Source: SKPH01 sp051748565 (GTDB lineage: Bacteria > Bacillota > Dethiobacteria > DTU022). From it: 22,847 nt of DNA. The translations under genes were made by a program, and so were the position numbers. How positions within the stretch are numbered: the stretch's first letter is position 1; every line of letters starts with the position of its first letter. Positions 1 through 9,826 of the stretch are shown here, one piece after another. The DNA is taken from assembly GCA_051748565.1 (NCBI GenBank), contig JBNJHN010000027.1, positions 1 to 22,847 of the forward strand. The letters are read 5' to 3'. Below the pieces are notes generated by a model. It saw only the letters and a list, made by a program, of their open reading frames with translations, searched no databases and was not told the DNA's origin.

Positions 1-60
1 AGGAATATCCTGCGCTGATAGAGAATACCCAAATTACACTTAAGTTAGGAGCCGATCGAG

Positions 61-3000
61 ATGATTGAACTGGTTTACTCGAACAGGACTGAGCGTCTTC
101 TCGATAACCTGGCAGACAGCCTGTGGCAGCAGAGAGAATCGGGCGCACACCTTCTCGATCCCGTGGAAATGGTGGTGCCGAACCGGAACATGGAAACCTG
201 GGTGCGCCTTGGCCTGGCCCAGGCTGCCGGTGTTGCAGCCAATCTGAATTTCAGGAGAATTGAGCGCTTCATAGGCGAAATTGTCGCCGAGACCTGCCCG
301 GGTGAATTTATACCGGTAAATTTAGATATTGTTGAAGCGGCTGTCCTGGCGGCGCTTCTAAACCCGGATATTATCAGTGAACCGGAGCTCAGGCCCGTCC
401 GGAATTACCTGGAGAGCACCGGGCAGCCTGCGGGTATCCCACCCAAAGCTGATTCTGCTGAAGACCGGTCAGCATTTGACAGGCATCTGCCGGCCGACGG
501 AACCGATATCCGCAGGGTTCAACTTGCCTCCCGAATTGCCGCCCTGTTCCAGGAATATACTTTTTCGCGTCCGGAAATGATTACCGCCTGGCGGTACGGG
601 GACACTGGAAAACAGGCATACGGCAAATTCGGCGGTTTTGGTTTGCCGGACCATCCCTTTGCCGATCCCTCGGCAGCCGACCCCACCCTGGCATCTACAG
701 TTGCCTGGCAGCGTGCGCTCTGGAGAGCAGTTTTCAGCCCGGGGGGTATTCTTGAAAAAAACCCGCCTGAACAGGGTGGCCGTTGGACTACCCTCGATCA
801 ATTGGCTCTTGATGACGACCTTTTTAAAAAAATTAAAGAAATCGGTTTGCCTCCTGTCCACATATTCGGGGTTTCTTACATGGCAAGGTTGTTTCAGCAT
901 CTTTTTGCCCGGCTGGGTGATGCGGGAACTTTAAGGATCTATACTCTTAACCCCTGCGCCGAGTTCTGGGAAGACGTAGAGACGGACCGGGAATATTTCC
1001 ACCGCCTGGACCGGGAGCTTGACCGCCGCTCAAAGCGGCTTTGGGCCGGGAAAGGCGAAACCGAAGCTGAAGACCCCTTCGGCCTTTTCAAAGCAGATAC
1101 GCCGGCCCTACGCTTTTGGGGGCGGCCCGGCCGCGAACATGTGCGACTGCTGGGTGAACTGACCGATTGCGATTTTACCGGTGCATTTGCCGATCCCGGT
1201 AACAGCGGAAGCCTTCTGCATCAACTGCAGAGGGATATCCTGCTGCGGGAGCCTGAACGAACCCTGAAGTGGAAACCGGATAATACGATTAAGCTGGTGG
1301 CCGCTCCATCAGTGCGCAGGGAAGTCGAGTGGGTGACAGACGAGATATGGAAGTTGATGCGCGATGATCAGCCCTCCACCGGGCGGCAGCCGCTTCGCTT
1401 CAGTGATATAGCAGTAATCGTGAACAGTGCGGAACATGATCTTTACCTGCCCCAGATCGAAACCGTCTTTGCCGCCTGTCAGGACCTGCCGGTAAGTGTG
1501 TCCGATCTGCCGGGAACCAGCGGCAGCAGATTAATTGAAGCGATGAGCCTTCTGCTAAAGCTTCCTTTCGGACGTTTTTCGCGGGCAGAAATGCTGGCAT
1601 TGATCAGCCATCCGGCTGTTATCGGGCGCTTCGATGATCTTACTGCCGATGACCTGGCTGCAAAGGCCGAGTCCCTCGGAATCGTATACGGGGCCGATCA
1701 TCTCGATCACAAAGGGACCTACATAGACGAAGATGTATTTAACTGGGACCAGGGAATCCGGAGGCTCGCGCTCGGCACCTTCATGACCGGCGACAGGAGC
1801 GGAGATGAAAGGATTTTTGAAGCGTCCGGGGGCAGATGGTTGGTGGAAGAGCTGACCGCTTCGGCGGTCTTTCCGGCAGCACGCTTTGGATTGCTCACGC
1901 GGGCATTAATTGCCGATGCCCGCTTCGTTCGTGAACAAAAAATGACTTTTACAGACTGGGCCAAATTTTACACAGCTCAAATTGATGCTTATCTCCATCT
2001 GGAAAACGGGGCAGATGAGCGGGACCGGCTTCGCCTGCTTCGTTCGCTTGCAAAACTCGAAACCATGGACCTGGGTTACCGGATAAGCGGCCGGGTAGCA
2101 GCTGAAATTGCCACCCGTGCCATCGAGTCTCTGAGCGGTAGCCGGGGTCAATACCTGGCCGAGGGAGTGGTTGTATCCTCTTTCCTGCCCATGCGGGCCA
2201 TCCCTTTCCGGGTAGTCTTCGTTCTCGGGCTCGGTGAAGGGCTCTTCCCGGCCTCGGGGCGAAGGGATGCCCTGGACCTTCGGGCCGCCCGGCGCCGCGC
2301 CGGCGATGTCGACACTTCAGAACGCGACCGTTACATGTTCCTGGAAACCCTTCTATGCACACGTGAGAAGCTTTATCTCTCTTACGTTAGAAGAGATGAG
2401 CAGACCGGCGATCCGCTGCAGCCATCGGCTGTTGTTCAGGAACTTATGCACATGCTAAAGCACGGCTACCTGGGCGAAGAAGGGGTGAAGGCCCTGCGCA
2501 TTGAACCGCCTTTGCGGCGTTTTGATGAACATTCAGCTGACCGGGAGACCTTCTTTGATGAAGCCAGGGTGGAAGCCAAAGTGCAGGAAATCGCCCGAAA
2601 CTGGCAAAACCAAGTTTATCCGGCAAGCTCTGATTGGCCCACCCGGGATTCAATTCACCGGGCCGGACCCGGGCCCGAGCTTGAAGAAATCCGCCACGTC
2701 ACCGGTCCGGAGGCCTGGGCAAAACTTTCTGAGATGCTCGCCCTGCCGGGAGAACCACCCTCACTTTCTTCCGTCAAGGCAACACCCAGGAGCTATAAAT
2801 TTAACGGGGAGGGATCGATCGAAGCACCGGTCAATCTTTCGCTTTCGGCGTTCAGGCGTTTCCTCGAGTGCCCCATGCAGGGCTGGGCTTCAACAATGCT
2901 GGGCCTCACCGAGCTGGAAGAAGACCTGGCCGACCGGGAGGAAGAGGATTTTGAGGTCGGCAGATTGCTCGAGACAGTCCTTCTGCGCGAAGTATTCATC

Positions 3001-3966
3001 GCCGCTGCTGCCGGAGGTTTTGATCCGGATGAACTCTACAAAAAACATTCGGCTCGGCTACGCCTGGCCGGCCAGGTTCCTGTGGGTACCCTGGGCCAGG
3101 TTACAGAAAAACGGCACCTGGATATCCTTGCCGGCTGGCAGTCCTTACTGGGAGTCCTTCCGGTTGTTCAGAATTCTTATACCGGCGGGGCTGCAAACCA
3201 ATCCCGGCTGCAGCGAATCCGCCTCGGCCGCTCCAACCGGCAGTGCTCCTCTGAAAAAGTGCTCGATCCGCTGGCTTTGAACGTGGAACTTACCAGCCCG
3301 GAACTGCAAAAACATGTAACACCGGTATGGATCAGCGGTCTGGCAGAGGGAATACTTGAAAACCCCCTGGTTTCAATAACCTTCCAACCCAAAAAACCGC
3401 CCTCAAACAGAGGCCGGGGCTCAATGGGGAATATCTTCCGCCATTTTTTACGCGGTATGGTTGACCAGGCCCTGCTCTCAGCCGTAAACGCCGCCGGGAG
3501 CGGTGAACGCCAAATACTGGTCTGCTACTCGGGAGGGATCGATGAAACCGGGATAATAAAAATGCGACTTCATCCGCCGGACCAGGATCGGGCCCTCTCC
3601 TGGCTCACTGCTCTAGCTGCGGACCTGCTGGGTGAAACTCACGCCTACCTGATGCCTGTTGAGGCCCTGGTTGTAGAGTATTATGACCGCTTGTTAGCCT
3701 TGAATGGCGGGAAAAAGGGCAAGAAGGGCAGTTTGCTTCCGGAGCCGGCAGGCTTTGAAATCGGACCGCACCTGGATGGTGAAAATATCCGGGTCCAGGC
3801 CCGGAAGTTGGCTGATGATGAGTGGTCCAGCTTCTCCAGTTTGTGGGGCCCGGTGCCGGCACCACGTTCTTATGAACCACCACCGGCTGAAGAGACCGCC
3901 CGGATTGCAGCCCGCCGCTATGGACCGCTCTTCGATGAAATTATAAGCCTGGAGGTTGTGCAATGA
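61..3966 (+). CDS. recC: RecC: exodeoxyribonuclease V gamma subunit
   Basis: Non-catalytic subunit of the RecBCD helicase-nuclease, which in known systems splits the DNA strands and scans for Chi. The N-terminus has the typical RecC opening (VYSNRTERLLDNLADSL) followed by the pattern of a degenerate helicase (PNRNMETWVRLGLA). Around residues 715-810 it carries the RecC signature block LGLGEGLFPASGRRD, then ERDRYMFLETLL and LYLSYVRRDEQTGDPLQPS. The inactive nuclease-like part lies in the last third. At 1301 aa it is longer than E. coli RecC (about 1120 aa). The ATG is preceded by TTAGGAG about 9 bases upstream. The stop codon overlaps the recB start (ATGA), so the two are translationally coupled. 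The family call is firm because recB and recD follow directly. Confidence 0.93.
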   Translation: MIELVYSNRTERLLDNLADSLWQQRESGAHLLDPVEMVVPNRNMETWVRLGLAQAAGVAANLNFRRIERFIGEIVAETCPGEFIPVNLDIVEAAVLAALLNPDIISEPELRPVRNYLESTGQPAGIPPKADSAEDRSAFDRHLPADGTDIRRVQLASRIAALFQEYTFSRPEMITAWRYGDTGKQAYGKFGGFGLPDHPFADPSAADPTLASTVAWQRALWRAVFSPGGILEKNPPEQGGRWTTLDQLALDDDLFKKIKEIGLPPVHIFGVSYMARLFQHLFARLGDAGTLRIYTLNPCAEFWEDVETDREYFHRLDRELDRRSKRLWAGKGETEAEDPFGLFKADTPALRFWGRPGREHVRLLGELTDCDFTGAFADPGNSGSLLHQLQRDILLREPERTLKWKPDNTIKLVAAPSVRREVEWVTDEIWKLMRDDQPSTGRQPLRFSDIAVIVNSAEHDLYLPQIETVFAACQDLPVSVSDLPGTSGSRLIEAMSLLLKLPFGRFSRAEMLALISHPAVIGRFDDLTADDLAAKAESLGIVYGADHLDHKGTYIDEDVFNWDQGIRRLALGTFMTGDRSGDERIFEASGGRWLVEELTASAVFPAARFGLLTRALIADARFVREQKMTFTDWAKFYTAQIDAYLHLENGADERDRLRLLRSLAKLETMDLGYRISGRVAAEIATRAIESLSGSRGQYLAEGVVVSSFLPMRAIPFRVVFVLGLGEGLFPASGRRDALDLRAARRRAGDVDTSERDRYMFLETLLCTREKLYLSYVRRDEQTGDPLQPSAVVQELMHMLKHGYLGEEGVKALRIEPPLRRFDEHSADRETFFDEARVEAKVQEIARNWQNQVYPASSDWPTRDSIHRAGPGPELEEIRHVTGPEAWAKLSEMLALPGEPPSLSSVKATPRSYKFNGEGSIEAPVNLSLSAFRRFLECPMQGWASTMLGLTELEEDLADREEEDFEVGRLLETVLLREVFIAAAAGGFDPDELYKKHSARLRLAGQVPVGTLGQVTEKRHLDILAGWQSLLGVLPVVQNSYTGGAANQSRLQRIRLGRSNRQCSSEKVLDPLALNVELTSPELQKHVTPVWISGLAEGILENPLVSITFQPKKPPSNRGRGSMGNIFRHFLRGMVDQALLSAVNAAGSGERQILVCYSGGIDETGIIKMRLHPPDQDRALSWLTALAADLLGETHAYLMPVEALVVEYYDRLLALNGGKKGKKGSLLPEPAGFEIGPHLDGENIRVQARKLADDEWSSFSSLWGPVPAPRSYEPPPAEETARIAARRYGPLFDEIISLEVVQ

Positions 3967-6900
3967 ACAGCTCCTACTACAAAAGGCCGGAAATTCTCTC
4001 CCGTCCCGAGCTTGAGAAAGGGCATGCGGTAATTGAAGCCTCGGCGGGCACGGGCAAAACCTTCACGCTCGAGCACCTGGTTCTCGACCTGATCATAAAT
4101 AAAAAGGCAAAGATCGAAGAGATTTTAGTTGTCACCTTCACCGACGCTGCAACGCGCGAGCTCCGCGAGCGGGTCAGAGCGCTGATCCGGAAGGTCTGCG
4201 ATGAGAGCGGAGAACTAAAACCCGGTGAGAACAGTGAAGACTGCTGGGAGATTGACGATGCCGTCAGGGGCCGCCTGCGCGAGGCACTGTTCCGTTTCGA
4301 CGGCGCCTCGATCTCTACTATTCACGGTTTCTGCCAGCGCGTCCTTTCCGAACAGGCTTTCCTGGGAGGGCGGCTTTTCGAACAGGAACATGTTGACGGT
4401 GCGGAAATATTCGGGTTAGCTTTCCGGGAGGAAATACGGATAGCACTGGCAGAGGATAGCCCCGTTGGTGATGCCCTGAGGCTGTGGATAGAGCGGGAAA
4501 ACAGACTGCAGGCACTCGAGGAACTTTTATACAGGTGTCACCGGGAAGGCTGCCCGGACCGCTGTCCGATTACACCGCTGTGGGATCCGCAGGGGCTGCT
4601 GGAAGTTGCAGAAGGGCTCCCGTCACAGGAAGACCTGAATAGCGCTATTCAAGAGTTGTTTACTGACAATCTGTCCCGTGGGGGCTTTGAAAAACTCCTG
4701 CAGAGACTTTTTGCGGCGCTGGCCGGGATAGAGTCGGCAGAAACACCACAGGATGCCGTTTTAACCTTCATGGATTGGGCCGATAAAAAGTGCTCTATAA
4801 ATAAGGTGGATAACAAACAGATCGACCACCTGAACCGGGCTGCCGGCATAACCGGAGCACCTGGCACATTGAAAGACCTGGTCACCGGCCTGGATGAGAT
4901 CGTGAAGCGGGCAGCTCCCGAGGGCAGTTTCTTCGCCTACGAACTCCTGCCGCGGGTGCAAATGCGGCTTTCTTCCAGAAAACGTTCACTGGGGCTGATC
5001 GACTACGACGATATGCTGCTTGGGGTGCGCGAGGCATTAACCGGCAGAGATTCCGGAGTACTGATCGATACCCTCCGGCAGCGCTGGACATACGCCCTGG
5101 TCGATGAATTCCAGGATACCGATCCGGTACAGTGGGAAATTTTCCGGAAAATCTTCGTCGATGGAACCCGCAATCACCGCCTTTTTGTCATCGGCGACCC
5201 CAAGCAGGCAATTTACAGCTTCCGGGGCGCGGATGTGCATACCTATGAGCAGGCCAAGAACCACCTGATTGATAAATGTGCCGCCGCACGCTTACCACTG
5301 ACCTATAATTTTCGTTCCACGGAATCGCTGATCGAAGCAGTCAATGATATCCTCATGATCGAGGATGCGCAGGGGAAAGTTTTCTTCGACGGACTGAACC
5401 GCTACGAAGAACCGGTGCAGTGCGGTGATAAAACCCGCAGGGCCGAGGTATCGGGGCAGCCGGTGGCACCGGTTCACCTGCTTCACCTGCACGGCGGCGA
5501 TGAAAAGCTAACCGCCCAGTCAGTGAAGCGGGGCATTGGCTGTTTTATTGCCGAGGAAATATTGCATTTAACAAGTCCGGAGCATGGATTGATAACAAGC
5601 GGCAGGGATAGAAAGCCTGCTCCAATCGAGTTGAGCGATATTTATGTCCTGACCCGAACCGGCAGGGAAGGCCGGGAAATTGGCGATATACTGCGCCGCT
5701 ACGGCATCCCGCACGCTTTTTACAAACAGGAAGGGCTTTTCCAGACCACCGAGGCCGATGACATCCACAGGCTTCTCTGCGCCATCGATACGCCTGAAGA
5801 ACCCGCCGCCAGGATGTCGGCCTGGCTGACTCCATTTTTCGGTGTGGCTCTTTCGGATCTTCCGGCCTGGAAAGAAGTCGGCGGAAGCCACCCGCTGGTT
5901 GCCCTGCTCCTCGAGTGGAAAAGGCTGGCCGATGCACATGCCTTCTCACGCCTTTTCGACACCATCGTTACCGGCTCGGGGCTGGTGAGGCGGCTTATCT
6001 TTTCCGGTGAAGAACGCGCGCTTACCAACTACCTTCACCTTTTCGAGCTGCTCCTGGCCGAAGCGCATTCACACCCGGTAACCCTGACCGAACTTGCCCG
6101 CGGACTGAAGGCCCGCATCGACGGCAGGAAAATGCCGGAGGGCCGTGAGGGCGACGTGCAGAGGCTCGAGACAGACAAGGACGCGGTTCAAATACTGACC
6201 ATGCACAAGGCCAAGGGCCTCGAGGCCGAAGTTGTTTTCATCGGGGGCGGCTTTGGAAACCCAGGCGGGCGCGGGATTAAAATGAGCATCTATCACCGGG
6301 ATTATATGCGCTGCCTGCATATAGGCAGGGCAATGGGAGAAATAGCAGAGGCCATCGAGCAGGAGACCGGCGAGGAAAACCAGCGCCTGATGTACGTTGC
6401 GATGACCAGGGCAAAATCAATACTCTACCTGCCCTACTTCGGAAAAGCTCCTGCTCAAACTGATCAAGCAGATAGCTACGGTTATAAAAACCTGGGCTCT
6501 TTTTACCGAAAAATTCAGAAACAACTTGAACTGCTGCACAATGATGGCCGTTTCAATGAGAGAAACCGTTTCGATTTGCGAGATCTGTCCTGTCAGCTCA
6601 GGCCGCCGCGCGGACACAGAGAAGAAATCGAATTGGCAGGCTGGCCGGAAGAAGGCCTGTTGGAACCGCCCGAATCGAGCACAAAAAAGGCCGAAGAGAT
6701 TAAACCCGGGCACAGGGGTGTGCTGCTAACCAGCTACACCCGAATGAGCCGAGGCAAAAGCTGGCAGGCTCCTTCAGCGGATGAAGACGACCGCATGGCC
6801 AGACGGGACGAGGAAGTTGCCGCTGAGGTGCAGCTGGAAGAAATACCGGGCAGGAAAAACGAAAGGGCTCATGCTGAACAGGATGATTTGCTCGAACTTC

Positions 6901-7700
6901 CGGGCGGCCGGGAAACCGGGACCTTTCTGCATACTCTTTTGGAGAATACACCGGCTGATGAGATCACAGAATGCAGCTTCAGGCAGTGGTCAACGCTGCC
7001 GGCGGTGCAGCAGCGGGCAGCGGCGACGGCCAGGCAGCACGGTTTTTCCGAAGATTATCTGCCGGCGGCGCTGGAGCTGGTTTACAATGCCCTCAGGACC
7101 CCTGTCTCCGTCCAGAGCCGCGAAATGAATTCAATCCTGCAGATGGCCGGCGGTTTCGCTTCGGGTAAGCGCCATTCTACAGAGATGGCCTTCATCTACC
7201 CCATACCGGAAGCCTTTCACCCCCTGATAAACAGGGACACTGCCGATGCGGTGAGCTTTGATCGCCTGCCCTATGAAACGGTGCGCGGCTACCTGCAGGG
7301 CCTGATCGATCTCGTCTTTGAACACGAGGGCAAGGTTTACCTGCTTGACTGGAAAAGCGATCGCCTTCCGGAGTTTGGCGAAGCAAATCTCAACAGCCAC
7401 GTTGAGGCAAACTACAGGCTTCAGGCACAGGTCTACGCCCTGGCTGTAATCCGCCTGCTCGGTATCATGAGCGGAGATGAATATGAAGCAAACTTCGGCG
7501 GAATTCTCTACGCTTTTATGCGGGGTATCCGGTTGGAAGACGGAGAGCAGGATGGTATCTGGTTTTCCCGACCGCCGTGGAACCTGGTCGCCTCCTGGGA
7601 AAAAGATTTCGTGAACCGCAGTGAGTGGGGCGGCGAGGTCATCGAGCCGAGTGAAACATGGCAGGCAGCAGGCTGCGAAAGGGGCGATTGTGATGACTGA
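3963..7700 (+). CDS. recB: RecB: exodeoxyribonuclease V beta subunit (3'-5' helicase and nuclease)
   Basis: UvrD/SF1A-type helicase fused to a RecB nuclease domain. Visible motifs in order: Walker A EASAGTGKTFTL (about residue 25), TFTDAATRELRERVR, ISTIHGFCQRVL, Walker B/motif II LVDEFQDTDPVQW (about 380), motif III GDPKQAIYSFRGAD (about 411), motif V TMHKAKGLEAEVVF (about 743) and motif VI YVAMTRAK (about 808). The C-terminal nuclease has GTFLHTLLE, GLIDLVF and LLDWKSDRL, which supply the His, Asp, Asp and Lys expected at the E. coli RecB active site, so it should be catalytically competent. Length 1245 aa against about 1180 in E. coli. The start overlaps the recC stop by 4 bases, with GGAGG about 8 bases upstream inside recC. 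Confidence 0.95.
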   Translation: MNSSYYKRPEILSRPELEKGHAVIEASAGTGKTFTLEHLVLDLIINKKAKIEEILVVTFTDAATRELRERVRALIRKVCDESGELKPGENSEDCWEIDDAVRGRLREALFRFDGASISTIHGFCQRVLSEQAFLGGRLFEQEHVDGAEIFGLAFREEIRIALAEDSPVGDALRLWIERENRLQALEELLYRCHREGCPDRCPITPLWDPQGLLEVAEGLPSQEDLNSAIQELFTDNLSRGGFEKLLQRLFAALAGIESAETPQDAVLTFMDWADKKCSINKVDNKQIDHLNRAAGITGAPGTLKDLVTGLDEIVKRAAPEGSFFAYELLPRVQMRLSSRKRSLGLIDYDDMLLGVREALTGRDSGVLIDTLRQRWTYALVDEFQDTDPVQWEIFRKIFVDGTRNHRLFVIGDPKQAIYSFRGADVHTYEQAKNHLIDKCAAARLPLTYNFRSTESLIEAVNDILMIEDAQGKVFFDGLNRYEEPVQCGDKTRRAEVSGQPVAPVHLLHLHGGDEKLTAQSVKRGIGCFIAEEILHLTSPEHGLITSGRDRKPAPIELSDIYVLTRTGREGREIGDILRRYGIPHAFYKQEGLFQTTEADDIHRLLCAIDTPEEPAARMSAWLTPFFGVALSDLPAWKEVGGSHPLVALLLEWKRLADAHAFSRLFDTIVTGSGLVRRLIFSGEERALTNYLHLFELLLAEAHSHPVTLTELARGLKARIDGRKMPEGREGDVQRLETDKDAVQILTMHKAKGLEAEVVFIGGGFGNPGGRGIKMSIYHRDYMRCLHIGRAMGEIAEAIEQETGEENQRLMYVAMTRAKSILYLPYFGKAPAQTDQADSYGYKNLGSFYRKIQKQLELLHNDGRFNERNRFDLRDLSCQLRPPRGHREEIELAGWPEEGLLEPPESSTKKAEEIKPGHRGVLLTSYTRMSRGKSWQAPSADEDDRMARRDEEVAAEVQLEEIPGRKNERAHAEQDDLLELPGGRETGTFLHTLLENTPADEITECSFRQWSTLPAVQQRAAATARQHGFSEDYLPAALELVYNALRTPVSVQSREMNSILQMAGGFASGKRHSTEMAFIYPIPEAFHPLINRDTADAVSFDRLPYETVRGYLQGLIDLVFEHEGKVYLLDWKSDRLPEFGEANLNSHVEANYRLQAQVYALAVIRLLGIMSGDEYEANFGGILYAFMRGIRLEDGEQDGIWFSRPPWNLVASWEKDFVNRSEWGGEVIEPSETWQAAGCERGDCDD

Positions 7701-9771
7701 TTTAATTAATTGGACCCCCCTGGGCTGCGGCGCTGCAGCGCTGGGCTTTGCAAAACCAATTTCAGTTAGCACCCCCGATTTCCCACGCGATCTAGTATCC
7801 CGGGTGGAACCTCTCGATCTCGGTGTTGAGTCCGTTTTCCTGGCCTGGGAGATCACGCGCCTGGCCGCTGAAAAAACAAGTCCGGAAGAGCAGAGAGCTC
7901 TCATACTTCTGATCCTTGCGGCCCGGGTTATTTCGGCCGAAGGCAGTACCAGGCTGCCAATTATTTCTCGCAGCCATCTAGACCGCATCCTGCAGGAATT
8001 TAAAACAACCGGGCCAGAGCAAGCCGCAATCAATAAACTGCTCGAAAATGCGCAGGCAATCTGCAGCGGCTCCGGTGATTCCGGCCTGGCCGAGGTTTTC
8101 GGCGGCCCCGGGGAATACAGGCCGCTGATTATCGATCACGACTGCCTCTACATCCAGAGGCTTCATGTCCTGGAGGACCGTGTCGGTCAGGATCTTTATG
8201 CCCGCATCGCCGGTGAAGCAGCCGTCCCAGATACCGGGGCAGATATTGAAAAACCGTCCATGAATATGGAAAACGCCCTGCAGGAGGTCTTCGAAACACC
8301 ACTCTCCGGGCCTTCGGGAAAAGTGGAATTGGATGATGAACAGAAACAAGCAGTACGCACGGCGCTCAGCGGCCGGATAACAGTTGTCAGCGGCAGGCCC
8401 GGCAGCGGGAAGACTTCAATTGTGGCCAGCCTGCTGCGCGTGCTGGCAAGAATCGGCAACCCTCCTTTTGAGTCAATTGCGCTCGCCGCCCCCACGGGGA
8501 AGGCGGCCGATAAGCTGCGCCAGTCAATTGCAACCCAGCTTTACGCCATTCCAGGCGCCACCGAAGCGGACGGCAGGCTTGCCGAAGCCTGTCCACCTTC
8601 ATCGACTCTCCATCGGTTGCTCGGTTACTCTCCCAGCCAGGAGCGTTTCTGGCACAATGAGAACAACCCTCTCTCGGAACAGCTTGTCATCGTTGACGAA
8701 AGCTCGATGATCGATCTGGCCATGATGGACAGTCTTTTACGGGCTCTGCGCCCCGAAGCGCGGCTGGTTTTACTTGGTGATGCCGACCAGCTGCCGTCAA
8801 TTGATGCGGGGGCTGTTCTGCGAGACCTCTGCCAGGCAAGTTTAACAAACAAGAAGGGCCGAGTGGTAAAACTGAAAAAAAGCTACCGGGCACGGGAAGA
8901 GGATTCAAAGGGCAGGAGAATCCTCGACGCAGCTGCGGCGGTTAACAGGGGCACTATGCCTGAAATATCCGCTGAAAACGGCGCGGCAATGACCGTAAGA
9001 AAAGAAGTGGAAGAACTTCGCTTCGAGGGAGTCGAACACCTGCAGCCTGGCAACGAATTGCAGAGACTGGCTTTTTATGCAAAGTGGCGGGACCGCCTTT
9101 GCGGCTCACTGCCCGACCTGGATGAGCGCTTATCAAGAGCATATATTTCCGGCCCATCAGGCTTCGATAATGAAACAACTGAAGCTCTGCGGGTTATTCT
9201 ATCGCACTACGAACGGCTCAGGATCCTCTGCGCTACCCGTGTAACAGCAGGCGGCGCGGGGTCGACAGCTGTCAATGAATGGTTTCACCGCCAATGGTCC
9301 GATATCCGGCGGAAGAAGGACGATCAAATTGTAACCCCATATTTTCTGGTGGGCGAACCTGTGCTGGTAACACGTAATAGCTACAACCTGCGCCTCTATA
9401 ACGGTGACTCAGGCCTGGTCCTTAAAGTGGCGACATCGGATGAAACAAGGCATCGGCCTGCCGAGCCGATGGCAGTATTTCCGAGAAGCGGAGGTTTTGT
9501 CGCTTTCCCGCTTGAGGCGCTGCGCGGGAGGTTGGAGCTGGCCTGGGCTTCTACTGTCCACAAGGCGCAGGGGTCGGAATACGAAGATGTGGCCATCATA
9601 CTGCCCGAAGTTCATCTGCGCCCTCTCACGCGAGAGCTGCTCTATACTGCAATTACCCGTGCAAAAAACTCCCTGGTTATTATCGGACCCCGGGAAGTCC
9701 TCGAATCAGGCATAAAGCAATCAATAGAACGCGCCTCGGGGCTGGCCGACGCCCTTGCAGACCAGCCCTAA
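7693..9771 (+). CDS. recD: RecD: exodeoxyribonuclease V alpha subunit (5'-3' helicase)
   Basis: SF1B helicase subunit of RecBCD, about 692 aa. Walker A is VVSGRPGSGKTSIV (about residue 231), followed by ALAAPTGKAADKLR, Walker B VIVDESSMIDLAMMD (about 330), motif III LLGDADQLPSIDAGAVLRDL (about 360), HKAQGSEYEDV (about 622) and LLYTAITRAK (about 648). An in-frame GTG exists 24 codons upstream at 7621, but I place the start at the ATG at 7693: AAAGGGG sits 8 bases before it, it gives an 8-base overlap with the recB stop, and the upstream extension has no RecD-like character. It ends about 55 bases before a convergent gene, so it closes the recCBD operon. Confidence 0.94.
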   Translation: MTDLINWTPLGCGAAALGFAKPISVSTPDFPRDLVSRVEPLDLGVESVFLAWEITRLAAEKTSPEEQRALILLILAARVISAEGSTRLPIISRSHLDRILQEFKTTGPEQAAINKLLENAQAICSGSGDSGLAEVFGGPGEYRPLIIDHDCLYIQRLHVLEDRVGQDLYARIAGEAAVPDTGADIEKPSMNMENALQEVFETPLSGPSGKVELDDEQKQAVRTALSGRITVVSGRPGSGKTSIVASLLRVLARIGNPPFESIALAAPTGKAADKLRQSIATQLYAIPGATEADGRLAEACPPSSTLHRLLGYSPSQERFWHNENNPLSEQLVIVDESSMIDLAMMDSLLRALRPEARLVLLGDADQLPSIDAGAVLRDLCQASLTNKKGRVVKLKKSYRAREEDSKGRRILDAAAAVNRGTMPEISAENGAAMTVRKEVEELRFEGVEHLQPGNELQRLAFYAKWRDRLCGSLPDLDERLSRAYISGPSGFDNETTEALRVILSHYERLRILCATRVTAGGAGSTAVNEWFHRQWSDIRRKKDDQIVTPYFLVGEPVLVTRNSYNLRLYNGDSGLVLKVATSDETRHRPAEPMAVFPRSGGFVAFPLEALRGRLELAWASTVHKAQGSEYEDVAIILPEVHLRPLTRELLYTAITRAKNSLVIIGPREVLESGIKQSIERASGLADALADQP

Positions 9772-9775
9772 ATCA

Positions 9776-9802
9776 GCCGCTAAACATTTTTAATCAAGCG
9801 GC
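9776..9802. other. Inverted repeat between convergent genes (weak bidirectional terminator candidate)
   Basis: GCCGCT (9776-9781) and AGCGGC (9797-9802) form a perfect 6-bp stem around a 15-base AT-rich loop containing TTTTTAA. It lies in the 55-base gap where recD (+) and the ATPase gene (-) converge, which is where a bidirectional terminator would be expected. There is no U-tract on either side of the stem, so intrinsic termination is doubtful. Confidence 0.3.
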
Positions 9803-9826
9803 ATCAATTATATAGATTAAACGGGA

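Noticed and set aside
2501..3280. 259-codon + strand frame inside recC
   Set aside because: Alternate-frame shadow of recC with Arg/Pro/Ser-rich text; recC continues with family motifs on both sides.
7621..7692. 24-codon N-terminal extension of RecD from GTG 7621
   Set aside because: No ribosome site before this GTG, and the text is a shadow of the recB C-terminus; the ATG at 7693 has AAAGGGG and gives a normal coupled overlap.
7131..8033. 300-codon open frame on the - strand across the recB/recD junction
   Set aside because: It runs antisense to two well-supported genes with intact helicase and nuclease motifs, has low-complexity Arg/Ser-rich text and no ribosome site or recognisable domain.
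9776..9802. Strong rho-independent terminator between recD and the ATPase gene
   Set aside because: The dyad is real, but the loop is 15 bases and no U-tract follows on either strand, so I list it only as an inverted repeat.
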